A stretch of DNA of 64,000 nt from the NCBI RefSeq assembly GCF_008370495.1, contig NZ_VTUX01000004.1, positions 248,001 through 312,000 on the forward strand. The letters are read 5' to 3'. Every line of letters begins with the position of its first letter. Position 1 is the first letter of the stretch. Below are positions 1-8,931 of this stretch, in pieces. The notes under the pieces are model-generated. The model did no database searches and was not told the origin of the DNA. It saw nothing but the letters and a program-made list of their open reading frames with translations. The DNA comes from Pseudohalioglobus sediminis (GTDB lineage: Bacteria; Pseudomonadota; Gammaproteobacteria; Pseudomonadales; Halieaceae). The translations under genes were made by a program, and so were the position numbers.

Positions 1-1037
1 ATGCGGGCCTTGATCGCTACGTCGGGAAATTCAAACCGGGTGCCCCTGAAGTCATGGGCGATTGGGACAAGTACACTTTTGACACTGAGAATGGCGATGG
101 TCCGATCTGCATTGCTGGTACGCCTTTGACAGTCTTCCACCAGCAACGCGAGGCGAAGAAGCTGCTGGTCGTCCTGGACGGCGGTGGCGCCTGTGTGCAG
201 AATTCGTACGCCTGCTCGATACTGGCCGATGACACTCCGCCAGGAGACAGTGGCATATTTGCGGACGGTTTTGCGCCATTCGGCATCGACAATCCGCTGG
301 CCGACTGGTCCAAGCTGTTCGTGAGTTACTGTGACGGTTCAGTTTTCAGCGGCGACAACGAACTTGAGGATCCCAACTTTCCGGTAGGTCCAGTACGCTA
401 TCACCGTGGGGTCCGCAACCTGACCGCAGCCCTCGACCTGGCGCGGGACCTGCACCCCAATGCGAAGCAGGTGATGCTCTCGGGGATCAGTGCCGGCGGC
501 TATGGCGTGAATAACTTTGCGCCATCGATCTACCGCTTGATCTTTCCACCGTCAGCGGACCTCTTTGTGTTGAACGATTCCGGCCCGGGGCTTTCTAACC
601 CTTTCCTCGGTGCCGTATTGCAAGACAACGACTGGAATTTCTCGCAGTTCTACCCCGAGAGCTGTGTGGATTGCAGCCCCTTACCTGGCGCGAACCAGGC
701 CGCCTACCTGCTGTGGACTCTGGAGAACGATCGGGGCTACAAGGGAGCACTCTACTCCACGGATGGCGATTCGGTGATTCGCTCGTTCACCTTCATTCCC
801 ACCCAGCAGGGCTATCGTGACCTGCTTCTCGATACGACAGACCCGGTTGCCGCTGCGTATCCCGGTCGCTACAAGCGGTTTATCCGCAGTGGTTCCGAGG
901 ACCATACCGCCCTTAGTTTCTTCGGTTACTATCTGTTCGAGGCGAACACGGTGCCGCTCTACCAGTGGGTCGGTGAATTTATTGCCGGCGGGCCGGGATG
1001 GGTCGACATCGTGGAGGATTTCGTGCCAGCGCCTTAG
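1..1037 (+). CDS. Pectinacetylesterase/Notum-like hydrolase, 5' partial
   Basis: The reading frame is open to the left edge (first full codon at base 3), so the N-terminus lies outside the window. An internal ATG at 54 is probably not the start because the sequence before it reads as normal protein. The visible part resembles the pectinacetylesterase/Notum family of serine carboxylesterases. It has a GGGAC oxyanion-type segment near residue 43 (counted from base 54) and a nucleophile elbow GISAGGYG near 144-151. A His near the C-terminus (EDHTA) may complete the triad. Several Cys (CVDC) suggest an exported protein. In bacteria such proteins are usually annotated only as pectinacetylesterase-like, and the substrate is unknown. 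Confidence 0.75.
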   Translation, partial: AGLDRYVGKFKPGAPEVMGDWDKYTFDTENGDGPICIAGTPLTVFHQQREAKKLLVVLDGGGACVQNSYACSILADDTPPGDSGIFADGFAPFGIDNPLADWSKLFVSYCDGSVFSGDNELEDPNFPVGPVRYHRGVRNLTAALDLARDLHPNAKQVMLSGISAGGYGVNNFAPSIYRLIFPPSADLFVLNDSGPGLSNPFLGAVLQDNDWNFSQFYPESCVDCSPLPGANQAAYLLWTLENDRGYKGALYSTDGDSVIRSFTFIPTQQGYRDLLLDTTDPVAAAYPGRYKRFIRSGSEDHTALSFFGYYLFEANTVPLYQWVGEFIAGGPGWVDIVEDFVPAP

Positions 1038-1064
1038 TACAATACTGCCCAACGCAGCAGCAGC

Positions 1065-1088
1065 GAGCCCCGGCTAACCACGGGGCTC
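1065..1088 (+). terminator. Terminator-like hairpin after the hydrolase
   Basis: A perfect 8-bp inverted repeat (GAGCCCCG ... CGGGGCTC, 8-nt loop) begins 28 bp after the stop codon of the hydrolase gene. There is no T-tract, so it is either a weak terminator or a 3'-end stabilising hairpin. Confidence 0.4.
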
Positions 1089-1124
1089 CATTCACCGGCG
1101 CCGCATAACCAACAGGGCGGAAAC

Positions 1125-1560
1125 ATGGATGCGATAGAAGGCCGCTACCTTTGCGGGGACGTAAAGTTTAGCCACGCTCCGGCCAGCCTCTGGTGCGGCC
1201 ATTGTCACTGAAACCCTTGTCAACGCGCTCACGGTGCAACGCTGGCCACCTGGATCGGCGTGTCTGAGGGTCGGTGAGTTTACCCAGCAGCAGGCACTGC
1301 GCTGGTACGCGTCTTCGGACGACTCCGAACGTGGATTCTGTAGCTACTGCGGCACAACCCTGTTCTTTAAATCGAAACACTGGCCCGGTGAGATTCACTT
1401 GGTGCGCACGGCGTCTCCGGGCGAGATCGATCTCTGTCCGCAGGGGTACACACACAGGGATACGCGGGCGCCGTGGTTTGCGTTTCATGACGGACTGCCG
1501 CACGTCTTGCTCTGTCGGGGCTATTTTACCAATTTCATTGGACTAGCTCGTCAGGAGCGA
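1125..1560 (+). pseudogene. GFA-family (glutathione-dependent formaldehyde-activating-like) gene, broken
   Basis: From the ATG at 1125 the frame reads a GFA-type zinc-binding start (YLCGDVKFS, then WCGHCH). Codon 29, at 1209-1211, is TGA where the family has the next Cys of CHCxxC. The same frame continues with family-like sequence (NPCQRAHGATLATWIGV). It then stops again near 1273, while the rest of the domain continues in another frame (ALRWYASSD, RGFCSYCGTTLFF, WPGEIH). One nonsense change plus one frameshift near 1260-1275 therefore separate pieces of a single domain. The 3' limit is approximate because the shifted frame runs past the expected domain end to 1773. Intact members bind two zinc ions and act on small thiol adducts. 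This copy is unlikely to work. Confidence 0.75.
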
Positions 1561-1654
1561 TACTTGAAGACCCGGATGCGCCACCGATACCCACTCGTCA
1601 TGATCAGTTATGCAATCTGTTTCTTTGTGTTTGCCAAAACCGTCGGGAGCAATT

Positions 1655-2326
1655 TTGATTATTCAACGTATCAAACTCTATCACTTTCCCATGTCTCGCA
1701 GTGCCCGGGTGAAGTGGTTACTGCACGAACTGCTGGACGACGACTTCGATGTGGAAGTAATGGCCCTGTATGAAGGTGCGCAGTACCAGTCGGAATTTCT
1801 GCAGCGCAACCCCAATCATGCGGTACCGGTGCTGGAGATAACACAGGACGATGGCGATGTTTTCACCATGATAGAAAGTGGCGCCATGATCTCCTTGTTG
1901 GCCGACGCCTATCCAGCAAAAGCGCTGGCCCCGCCTGCTGTGGGCTATTCACCGGAACGGGCGGATTACCTGCAGATGCTGCACTTTGGTTCCTCCTGGA
2001 TGGACATGATGCTATGGCAGCTACGCCTGCACCGCGATTTGTTGCCTCCGGACGAACGCGACCAGGCAACGATTAGTCGGTACCTGGATAAGTTCAGTAC
2101 GGAAGTCGAGCCCCAGTTGATTGCCCGTTTAGAACGTCAGGCATTTATCTGCAGTGAGCAGTTCACCGCTGTCGACTGCGTAATCGGGCAGAACATCAAC
2201 TGGGCCAGGGTGTACGATCTTTGCCAGGAGGATGTTTTTTCATGCTATCTGGCGGCCCTGCGTGAGCGGCCGGCGTATCGTGCTGCGTATGCAGATCGCG
2301 CCCTGGTTCGCGTCAGTCCGGCATGA
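1655..2326 (+). CDS. Glutathione S-transferase family protein
   Basis: This is a GST-like protein of about 223 residues. The N-terminal thioredoxin-like half begins IKLYHFPMSRSARVKW, followed by a PNHAVPVLE segment holding the cis-Pro and an ESGAMI segment of the glutathione site. An all-helical C-terminal half follows. A TTG at 1655 preceded by GGGAG five bases upstream keeps the first beta strand; the ATG at 1691 would cut into the fold, and the upstream ATG at 1610 lacks a ribosome-binding site. Substrate and physiological role cannot be read from the sequence. It is probably a cytosolic conjugation or detoxification enzyme. Confidence 0.8.
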   Translation: MIIQRIKLYHFPMSRSARVKWLLHELLDDDFDVEVMALYEGAQYQSEFLQRNPNHAVPVLEITQDDGDVFTMIESGAMISLLADAYPAKALAPPAVGYSPERADYLQMLHFGSSWMDMMLWQLRLHRDLLPPDERDQATISRYLDKFSTEVEPQLIARLERQAFICSEQFTAVDCVIGQNINWARVYDLCQEDVFSCYLAALRERPAYRAAYADRALVRVSPA

Positions 2327-2434
2327 TGTTGGCCTCATAGGTAGTCGGGCGGCGAAGCCGCTGCACAAGCGCTTGCCCGGGAGCGGATTGCCCAGCTCGC
2401 CTGAGTCGTACAAAAATCCGCGCGACCTTCCTGA

Positions 2435-2452
2435 CTGCTGCTTAGGCAGCAG
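2435..2452. terminator. Hairpin between convergent genes
   Basis: A 7-bp perfect stem (CTGCTGC/GCAGCAG) with a TTAG loop lies between the 3' ends of the convergent GST and cardiolipin synthase genes. There is no T-run on either side, so the terminator call is tentative. Confidence 0.35.
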
Positions 2453-2493
2453 CACACTCAATCTGTCACCTGGATGTACTTTCGCGTCGATCA

Positions 2494-3921
2494 CTACAGC
2501 ACAGGCCCCACGATCGCGAGTGCGTTATGCCAGAGCCGCTGGGGCAACGTCCATTGGGTGACCTGTGCCGCAGTAACCGGCAGGGAATCTGCGAGAAACG
2601 CCTGCTGCCGCTGTCGTATCGCGGCGGTCATATGCTCGTCACAGAGCAGGATGTTGTTCTCGTAGTTCAGGTCAAAGCTGCGGCGATCCATGTTGGCCGA
2701 CCCGATAAGAGTAGTTCTGCCATCGACCGTGATGGTTTTTGCATGCAGGAGGCCGGGCTGGTACTCGTAGATATTCACACCGGCATCAAGCATATCCTGG
2801 TAGTAACTTTTGCTGGTGGCCCCTACGGCGAAATCATCATTGCGCGCCGGAAAAATGATTGTTGTGTCGACACCGCGATTGGCAGCGGCGCAGATCGCCG
2901 CCTGGAGCGAGTCCACCGGAACGTAATAGGGGGTAGTGATAAACAACTCGCGCCGGGCGCTGTAAATCAGCGTCTGGAACGTTTCGGGCACGGCAGAATA
3001 GCGGGCTGTTGGGCCGCTTGCTATGACTTGCGCCGGGAAGCCAGGCTCCGGCGCTTCCAGGGCTTGTAACAGCGTGTCGCGGATATCTTCGTTGGTGTAA
3101 GCCATCCAGTCACTGGCGAAAACATGCTGGTTCTGGCGTACGATTGGCCCTGTAAAACGCACCATCACGTCCACCCAGGGCGCATACCTGGCCTTGGTAA
3201 GGAATTCGGGGTCCGCACAATTCTGGCTGCCGCAGTAGGTCACGCGGTTGTCGATAACGAGAATCTTGCGATGATTGCGCAAGTCAATCCTGCCCTGGAG
3301 GATATGCAAAAGCGGATTCCCCACCTGCAATACCCGACACAACTTTATACCGGCGGTCTCCATCTCTTCCCAGAGTCCGGACTTGATCAGCAGTTTCGAA
3401 CCGATGTCGTCAACCATCGCGCGGCAGCAGACACCCCGTGCGACAGCCCGCTGCAGGGCCCTGGCCATGCTGGTGCCGCTATTGTCGGGCATCCAGATGT
3501 AAAACAGCAGGTGTACATGATCAGTCGCGGCGTCAATATCGGCAATCATGGCGTTTATGGCGGCATTGGAATCCGCCATCAGTTGCCCCCGGTTGCCACC
3601 AACCGCCCGGTAACCGCTGATCGACTCACCGACACGAAACAGGGGCTCTTCCAGCTCATCGAGTCCGGGTGCCAGGTGTTCGGCGTCCCAGCCGGGAATG
3701 TCGCTGACATCGGGGATCGTCGCCATGGCCTTGTTCATACGCGCAACCCGCCTGCGACCAATACTGGTTTCGCCAAGAAGCAGGTAGGCAATGATGCCTG
3801 CTACGGGTACCGCCAGGATGACGACGAGCCAGGCGACTCGCGAGGCCGGATCCCGATGAGGGCGCAGCAATACACGGACGGCCAGGGCGAGCTGGAGTAA
3901 AACGAACAAGAATATGGCCAT
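2494..3921 (-). CDS. cls: Cardiolipin synthase
   Basis: Phospholipase-D superfamily enzyme that condenses phosphatidylglycerol into cardiolipin in the inner membrane. The chosen ATG at 3921 gives about 475 residues, close to ClsA length. The upstream frame begins with TTG at 3960. Two N-terminal membrane helices lie at about residues 1-20 and 27-50, with the PLDc_N signature RPHRDPASRVAW between them. Two HxKxxxxD active-site motifs follow, NHRKILVID near 216-224 and LHAKTITVD near 392-400, the second followed by GSANMDRRS. All catalytic residues are present. It is a single-gene unit convergent with the GST gene. Confidence 0.93.
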   Translation of the reverse strand: MAIFLFVLLQLALAVRVLLRPHRDPASRVAWLVVILAVPVAGIIAYLLLGETSIGRRRVARMNKAMATIPDVSDIPGWDAEHLAPGLDELEEPLFRVGESISGYRAVGGNRGQLMADSNAAINAMIADIDAATDHVHLLFYIWMPDNSGTSMARALQRAVARGVCCRAMVDDIGSKLLIKSGLWEEMETAGIKLCRVLQVGNPLLHILQGRIDLRNHRKILVIDNRVTYCGSQNCADPEFLTKARYAPWVDVMVRFTGPIVRQNQHVFASDWMAYTNEDIRDTLLQALEAPEPGFPAQVIASGPTARYSAVPETFQTLIYSARRELFITTPYYVPVDSLQAAICAAANRGVDTTIIFPARNDDFAVGATSKSYYQDMLDAGVNIYEYQPGLLHAKTITVDGRTTLIGSANMDRRSFDLNYENNILLCDEHMTAAIRQRQQAFLADSLPVTAAQVTQWTLPQRLWHNALAIVGPVL

Positions 3922-4069
3922 AAGCAGGATCCCCGGCTTTGCGACTCGCGACGCAAGCAATATATAGCGCCAGGGCGAAAGAATCGAACGGGGTGCTTCC
4001 CAACCTGCAGCACTTTGTTACCTGGGGCAGGTTCCCTATGCCGCGCCTATCCGCGTCCCCGATCCTGTT

Positions 4070-5170
4070 CTAGTCCATACCGATAATGATCTTGCCGCGA
4101 GCGCGGCCGGTTTCTGAATAGGCGACTGCCTGCGCCGTCTCCGCCAGGGAAAAGCGCCGATCGATTTGTGAGGTCACTTTTCCTGCCGACATCAGGCTTG
4201 CCAGGTTGGCGAGGTCATCACCGTTAAGCTGCGCCATTATGGAGCTTACTTCCTGCTCCATAAAAGGCGCTGTCAGTAGTGCTTCGATCATACCCCGAAA
4301 GGGCCCTACCCAATCCCCTGAGGGGCCACCTACCTGCACCAGGCGGCCAGTGGGTTTCATGACCTTGCTGTTATCCAGCAGCGAGTGGTTACCCACCATA
4401 TCGAGAATCAGGTCGTAGCGCTCATCGCTCTCGGTATAGTTTTCTTTCTTGTAATCGAAAACACGGTCGGCTCCAAGGCCCAGCACCATCTCGACATTTC
4501 GGGTGCTGTTCACACCGTGCACCTCGGCGCCCATGGACTTGGCTATTTGTACCGCGTAGGTGCCCACGCCGCCCGAAGAACCATTGATGAGCACTTTCTG
4601 CCCGGCCTGTAACTGGCCGTTGTCACGCAGGGCCTGCAGCGCAGTAATTGCTGCCACGGGCACGGCGGCGGCCTGCTCGAAGCTGACGTTATCCGGCATG
4701 AGAGCAATGGAGCCCGTTTCCCTGCGCACAAGGTATTCGGCGAAAGCACCATTGGCACCACCAAATACCCGGTCACCGGGTTTAAAGCGGGTGACCTTTT
4801 CTCCGACGGCTTGCACCTCGCCGGCAAAGTCTCGGCCCATGGATGCGTCACTGGGGGCGCCGATGCCCGTCATCAGTCGCATCACGAATGGGGAGCCGCG
4901 CATAAAGTGCCAGTCCAGCGGGTTAACACCGGCGGCATGTACCTTTACCAGCACTTCGTCTGCCTTTGGTACAGGCATTGGCACATCAACATATGCCAAC
5001 ACTTCTGGTCCGCCGTAGCAGCCATAGGTGACTGCCTTCATGGTCGGCCCGGATGCAGCCTCGGCAGCGGGGGGGCAGTCGGCGGTGTAGCCGATTACAA
5101 GTGCCAGTGTGGCGATAAGCAGGAAAAACAGGGCCAGGATGCCGCTGGCAATTTTATAGCGAAGTTTCAT
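4070..5170 (-). CDS. Membrane-anchored quinone oxidoreductase / zinc-type alcohol dehydrogenase-like (MDR) protein
   Basis: Medium-chain dehydrogenase/reductase of about 366 residues. An N-terminal GroES-like domain (GVNPLDWHFMRG) is followed by a Rossmann domain with GSSGGVGTYAVQIAK. The catalytic-zinc Cys/His set is not obvious, which fits NAD(P)H:quinone-reductase-like members. Residues 1-30 form a hydrophobic segment (ILALFFLLIATLALVIG), so the protein is probably membrane-anchored or exported, which is unusual for this family. The start at 5170 follows GGGAAA; the upstream TTG at 5191 is less likely. Substrate unknown. Confidence 0.8.
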   Translation of the reverse strand: MKLRYKIASGILALFFLLIATLALVIGYTADCPPAAEAASGPTMKAVTYGCYGGPEVLAYVDVPMPVPKADEVLVKVHAAGVNPLDWHFMRGSPFVMRLMTGIGAPSDASMGRDFAGEVQAVGEKVTRFKPGDRVFGGANGAFAEYLVRRETGSIALMPDNVSFEQAAAVPVAAITALQALRDNGQLQAGQKVLINGSSGGVGTYAVQIAKSMGAEVHGVNSTRNVEMVLGLGADRVFDYKKENYTESDERYDLILDMVGNHSLLDNSKVMKPTGRLVQVGGPSGDWVGPFRGMIEALLTAPFMEQEVSSIMAQLNGDDLANLASLMSAGKVTSQIDRRFSLAETAQAVAYSETGRARGKIIIGMD

Positions 5171-5304
5171 GAGGCGTTTTCCCGGCTGCAAGTGCGATGA
5201 GAAAGTAATAATGGTAGATGGAGGCTCGAATGTATAGAGCCTGTATCGGTACCGCGGGCTGAGCAGCCACTGTATTTGAGTGCTGCCGCCCGCAATGCAA
5301 AAGG

Positions 5305-6069
5305 CTAACGCAGGTCCACGCTGACCGGGCAGTGATCGGAACCAGGGATGTCGTTGTGGATCGCCGCGTCGTCGATACGCGATGTGACCAGGTCTGAAGT
5401 ACCCAGGAAGTAGTCAATGCGCCAGCCCACATTTTTCGCCCGTGCCCCGGCGCGGTAGCTCCACCAGCTGTACTTCACCGTGTCGGGATAAAAATGCCTG
5501 AAGGTGTCGACGAAACCCGCGGCGATGATATTGTCCATGCCGTCTATCTCTTTCTGGGTGAAGCCGGCGCTCTTGTTGTAGTTGGGTTTGGGGCGGGCAA
5601 GATCGATGTCCCGGTGGGCGACGTTGAAGTCCCCGCACATCAAAACCGGTTTGTGCTGTTCCAGATTGCGAATGAACGCGAGAAAGTCCCGGTCCCAGGT
5701 TTCCCGGTAGGGCAGGCGCACCAACGCATTCCCCGAGTTCGGGGTATAGACGGTGACCAGGTAATGGTCAGCGAACTCCGCGGTGAGTACCCGGCCTTCC
5801 TGGTCGTGCTCCTCGATACCGATATCGGCGCGTACCGCCAATGGCTGTTCCCGGGCCAGGATCGCCACCCCGGAATAGCCCTTGCGCACGGCCGAGTTAC
5901 TGTAGACGTGGTAGCCGTCGACACCTTCCAGTGCGGCCACCACCTGGTCGTCCTGCGCCTTGGTCTCCTGCAGGCAGACTATGTCGCTCTGCAGCGCGTG
6001 CAAGGAGTCGGCGAAACCTTTTTTCATCACGGCACGCAGGCCGTTGACGTTCCATGAAGTAATTCTCAT
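5305..6069 (-). CDS. xthA: Exodeoxyribonuclease III (AP endonuclease)
   Basis: Exonuclease III family enzyme of 254 residues, close to the usual ~260. It cleaves at abasic sites and degrades DNA 3' to 5' in base-excision repair. Visible motifs are [11 protein letters not shown] at the start, the metal-binding Glu in LQETKAQ (residue 35), [16 protein letters not shown] in the middle, WRIDYFLGT, and the C-terminal [11 protein letters not shown] with the catalytic Asp-His. It stands alone, and the ATG is well placed at the family N-terminus. Confidence 0.93.
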   Translation of the reverse strand: MRITSWNVNGLRAVMKKGFADSLHALQSDIVCLQETKAQDDQVVAALEGVDGYHVYSNSAVRKGYSGVAILAREQPLAVRADIGIEEHDQEGRVLTAEFADHYLVTVYTPNSGNALVRLPYRETWDRDFLAFIRNLEQHKPVLMCGDFNVAHRDIDLARPKPNYNKSAGFTQKEIDGMDNIIAAGFVDTFRHFYPDTVKYSWWSYRAGARAKNVGWRIDYFLGTSDLVTSRIDDAAIHNDIPGSDHCPVSVDLR

Positions 6070-6242
6070 TGTGGCCGGGAGCCTTCATCAATTGGTGAGG
6101 TGCGTACTCTAACGCATGGGCGGGGCGCTTTTAAGTGTCTCGCTGAATCTGCCGGGTTCGCATACGCAGGGGGCTTTGCCGAATTCAGGCAGCGGCGGAA
6201 ATGAGCGCTCCCGTCCCTTCACCCCCTAGTGCCTGCCGCTCG

Positions 6243-6725
6243 CTATTTGAGTGTGGGATAAAAAAACTCGGCCATATCCATGTCCGGGGTGAATAAGTTG
6301 TCACCCACTGCGGCCATATCCCAGGAAATCCATCTTGCCGGCACCAGTTTTACCACCAGATCGGACATGCCGATGAACGCGGGTCCGACGACCGGGTGCT
6401 CCATGGCTTTGGGGGTGAGGTACTTGCCGTTGATGAGCCTCGCCAATTGCGCTGCGCCATCGCCCGTCAGTAACTCCGCCCGGCCGGATGCACTAAGCCC
6501 TGCCTCACGACCGTCTTCCCGGGACTCGATGCACAGCGCCATGCGTGCATCCCGCGCCAGATTGCGCCCCTTCCCTGTGTGGCGGTTCGTGGCAATGTAC
6601 AGGGCGTCCTCCTGCCACAGAAACCAGACCGCGGTGACATGGGGCATGTCGTCTTCGGCGAAGGTGGTCAGGGTAGCGATGCGCCGCTCCTGCAGCAGAT
6701 GGGACAGGGATTCATTGAAAGCCAT
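6243..6725 (-). CDS. Pyridoxamine 5'-phosphate oxidase-fold (PPOX) family protein
   Basis: Split-barrel flavin-binding protein of 160 residues. The N-terminal pattern RRIATLTTFAEDDMPHVTAVWF followed by LYIATNRHTGKGRNL is typical of the PPOX family (F420- or FMN-dependent oxidoreductases, often of unknown substrate). A GAGGAG ribosome-binding site precedes the ATG. It is monocistronic, and no cofactor preference can be assigned from sequence alone. Confidence 0.8.
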   Translation of the reverse strand: MAFNESLSHLLQERRIATLTTFAEDDMPHVTAVWFLWQEDALYIATNRHTGKGRNLARDARMALCIESREDGREAGLSASGRAELLTGDGAAQLARLINGKYLTPKAMEHPVVGPAFIGMSDLVVKLVPARWISWDMAAVGDNLFTPDMDMAEFFYPTLK

Positions 6726-6988
6726 TACTTACTCCTCAACATGGGTTTGGGAATGGAGCTCACGCCCTACAGTTTGGCACGGATCTTCGATGCTGCCGCG
6801 ATTGCCACTCCGGGTATCGGTCATGCCGGGTTAAGATCACTTCATAAATCGCGGAATCAACTTGAATAACACGTTCACCGGGCGGGGGAGGTTTAAACTG
6901 ACGAACGAGAAGATCTCACTCAGCGTTTTCCACACACCTCTCCCGATAACTGCTAGAGTCAATGCAGTCGAATGTGAGGGAAATGGTC

Positions 6989-7939
6989 ATGAAACTTGTT
7001 ACCACTCTGGTTCTGCCGCTTGTGGCATTCCTGTTCTGCTCTACCACCGCTTCAGCGGAACAAGCCGACAAAAAGGCAGTTCTGGTCACCGGTGCTACCA
7101 GCGGTATAGGACGTAATATTGCCGAGTCGCTCGCCCGGAATGGCTTTTTTGTATACGCCGGGGCCAGGAAGAAGCAAGACATGGATGAACTCAACGCCCT
7201 GGAGAATATAGCGGCGGTTCGTCTCGACGTCACGGTGCAGGAAGACGTCGACAGCGCTGTCATGCAAATTCAGGCGGCCGGGCGCGGGTTGTACGGGGTG
7301 GTGAATAACGCCGGCGTGTTGGCAGCCGGACCGTTGACAGAAATGGATGTCGATCAGGTGCGCTGGCAGTTCGAAGTGAATGTTTTTGGTGTACACCGGG
7401 TCACCAACGCATTCCGCCCATTATTGGTGAAAAGCGCGGGACGAATCGTCAACATTGGTTCCATCGCGGGCAACATCGGCATCAAGTATCTGGGCGCCTA
7501 CTCAATGACCAAACACGCGATGGAGGCATACACCGACAGTCTTGCATCTGAAATGGCATTGCTTGGCGTGGGCGTCAGTATTGTCCAGCCGGGTGACTTC
7601 TCTTCGAACATCTGGAATGAAGCTATCGCTCAGGGCGAAACCGGTGGCCTTGTTCAACAGAGTTCGCCGTTTAAAACAGATATTTCTCAATGGATAGCTC
7701 GAGTAGCAGCGATGAAAACCAAGCAGCCCGACGCAGTCTCAGTCGCGGTGAGGCACGCTTTGTCGGCCGAGGTACCGCGTCGCCGCTACCTGGTGGTTCC
7801 CGATGCTGCAGAAGCTGAGTGGGTGATTGGCAGCGCGGTGACTCGCCTCGCGGAAATGAATACCGACCAGGACCATGCCTTCACCGCATCGCAGTTAGCT
7901 GACATGCTGGAGGCTTCCATGAACGAGCTTGCAGACTGA
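6989..7939 (+). CDS. Exported short-chain dehydrogenase/reductase (SDR)
   Basis: Classical SDR with TGATSGIG (cofactor loop), NNAG, the catalytic Ser in NIGSIAG and YSMTK (Tyr-x-x-x-Lys). All active-site residues are present. Unusually, it starts with a signal-peptide-like segment ending SAEQA, suggesting export or membrane anchoring. The ATG at 6989 has GAGGG eight bases upstream; earlier in-frame ATGs at 6962 and 6983 would place charged residues before the hydrophobic core. Total length is 316 residues. The C-terminal region resembles SDRs acting on hydrophobic alcohols such as steroids or retinoids, but the substrate is not known. Confidence 0.82.
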   Translation: MKLVTTLVLPLVAFLFCSTTASAEQADKKAVLVTGATSGIGRNIAESLARNGFFVYAGARKKQDMDELNALENIAAVRLDVTVQEDVDSAVMQIQAAGRGLYGVVNNAGVLAAGPLTEMDVDQVRWQFEVNVFGVHRVTNAFRPLLVKSAGRIVNIGSIAGNIGIKYLGAYSMTKHAMEAYTDSLASEMALLGVGVSIVQPGDFSSNIWNEAIAQGETGGLVQQSSPFKTDISQWIARVAAMKTKQPDAVSVAVRHALSAEVPRRRYLVVPDAAEAEWVIGSAVTRLAEMNTDQDHAFTASQLADMLEASMNELAD

Positions 7940-8096
7940 TAGAATAAAGCTGGCTTACCCCATGCACTGCCAGGTATTGAACGGAATGGCGGAATACCGA
8001 GGTTGTCGGTTTGGTCGAGTCGGTGCCCGACGCTACAGCATCAGTCGCTGTTTCGAGAGAAGCGGCACACAAAAATCTTTTTTCATTTACGGCCAC

Positions 8097-8125
8097 TTGA
8101 GTTACACTGCGCGCATGCTTATCTA
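8097..8125 (+). promoter_or_regulatory. Candidate sigma-70 promoter
   Basis: TTGAGT and TATCTA hexamers are separated by exactly 17 bp, about 80 bp before the possible small ORF at 8205. The match is partial (-10 four of six), so this is a suggestion only. Confidence 0.3.
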
Positions 8126-8204
8126 GCAATTCTCCAAGACAGCTTCTGGCCTCTGACCGAAAGGTTTGACGCGCCAGTGTGTCTAGATTTTGGAGGATTA
8201 AATC

Positions 8205-8405
8205 GTGAACCAATCGATAAAATACCACGCCTACTGCGTGGATTGCCGCGTGTTTCTGCGTGGCCAGCCGGAGATTCACCGGCACCTGCTGTCCCGCTGC
8301 TGTATCAACCTCTGGCCGGACAGGCCCCGAAACCCCGACTTCCGGGCGGGAGAGTCTCCCGGAAAGTCCAGGAGAGCGGATCAGCGCTCTCACCCGCGGC
8401 AGTAA
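8205..8405 (+). CDS. Possible small Cys-rich protein or leader peptide
   Basis: A 66-codon ORF starts at GTG with GGAGG eight bases upstream. The N-terminal half looks protein-like (YHAYCVDCRVFLRG and a CC pair), with a CxxC pair at residues 11-14. The C-terminal half is Arg/Pro-rich and overlaps two strong hairpins, so it may be a leader ORF rather than a folded protein. It lies upstream of the unknown gene at 8533 on the same strand. No family recognised. Confidence 0.35.
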   Translation: MNQSIKYHAYCVDCRVFLRGQPEIHRHLLSRCCINLWPDRPRNPDFRAGESPGKSRRADQRSHPRQ

Positions 8406-8500
8406 GCGCTGCCAATACCTTGCCCGGTTCTCATGCCGGGCGGGGTGATCACGAACCAAAATGCCATTTCAAGTAAGGAGCTGTCCCCGGTTCAACCGGG
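8340..8500 (+). other. Cluster of four hairpins between small ORF and next gene
   Basis: Four inverted repeats follow each other: TTCCGGG/CCCGGAA (8340-8364), GAGAGC/GCTCTC (8372-8391), GCCCGG/CCGGGC (8422-8441) and CCCGG/CCGGG with a TTCAA loop (8486-8500). The last ends 33 bases before the ATG at 8533. The cluster could be a structured leader or attenuator, or a small RNA. It does not match an RNA family I recognise. Confidence 0.35.
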
Positions 8501-8532
8501 CGAGCTTCGTGTGCCTGTGCGGGAGAAAAAGT

Positions 8533-8931
8533 ATGAGCAACTGTAAAGAGGGTGATATCGCTGTCATTACCTGGGACGAAGAACCGGTATTCAGCAATAT
8601 TGGACTTCTGGTTAACGTCAGCGGTCCCTGCAGAGAAGATTCAAAATTGGGTCTTCTCTGGCAAATTACGCCAGTCAATTATGAGGCTGGACACCTGTTT
8701 ATAGACGGCAGGGCCGGCAATGCCGTGAAGGCTAATCGTCCCGGAGAAGACGATATTTGGCATCCCGATGCGTGGATGCGACCCATCACAGATCCGGACA
8801 AAAGCGATCAAATTCAAAATGGTGAATTTTACGGCGAGGCGAGGCAGCACGAAGTCGTAAAGAGCGCCTCTGAGGCAATCTTGAAGGAGAACGAGAGTTG
8901 TTCTCTTCAGGTGACCGCGACTCATCGTTAG
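8533..8931 (+). CDS. Hypothetical protein (small acidic, phage/accessory-type)
   Basis: An unrecognised soluble protein of 132 residues starts at ATG 8533 with a GGGAG-like site. The start MSNCKEGDIAVITWDEEP, with GLLVNVSGPC soon after, resembles small beta-rich proteins from prophages and accessory regions that begin with a CxxGDxA pattern. That likeness is from memory and not a family assignment. There is no signal peptide or membrane segment. It follows the hairpin cluster and possible leader ORF. Confidence 0.55.
   Translation: MSNCKEGDIAVITWDEEPVFSNIGLLVNVSGPCREDSKLGLLWQITPVNYEAGHLFIDGRAGNAVKANRPGEDDIWHPDAWMRPITDPDKSDQIQNGEFYGEARQHEVVKSASEAILKENESCSLQVTATHR

Noticed and set aside
1209-1211. 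TGA at a zinc-site Cys codon read as selenocysteine
   Set aside because: A second lesion (frameshift and another stop) follows in the same gene, and I see no SECIS-like hairpin just after the TGA. Gene decay explains both.
3124-3900. Long open frames antisense to cls
   Set aside because: They mirror a well-supported gene in GC-rich DNA, lack motifs and ribosome-binding sites.
8340-8500. RNase P or other housekeeping RNA
   Set aside because: The AAAGTCC piece is the only resemblance; conserved RNase P blocks are missing, and part of the region is covered by a plausible small ORF.
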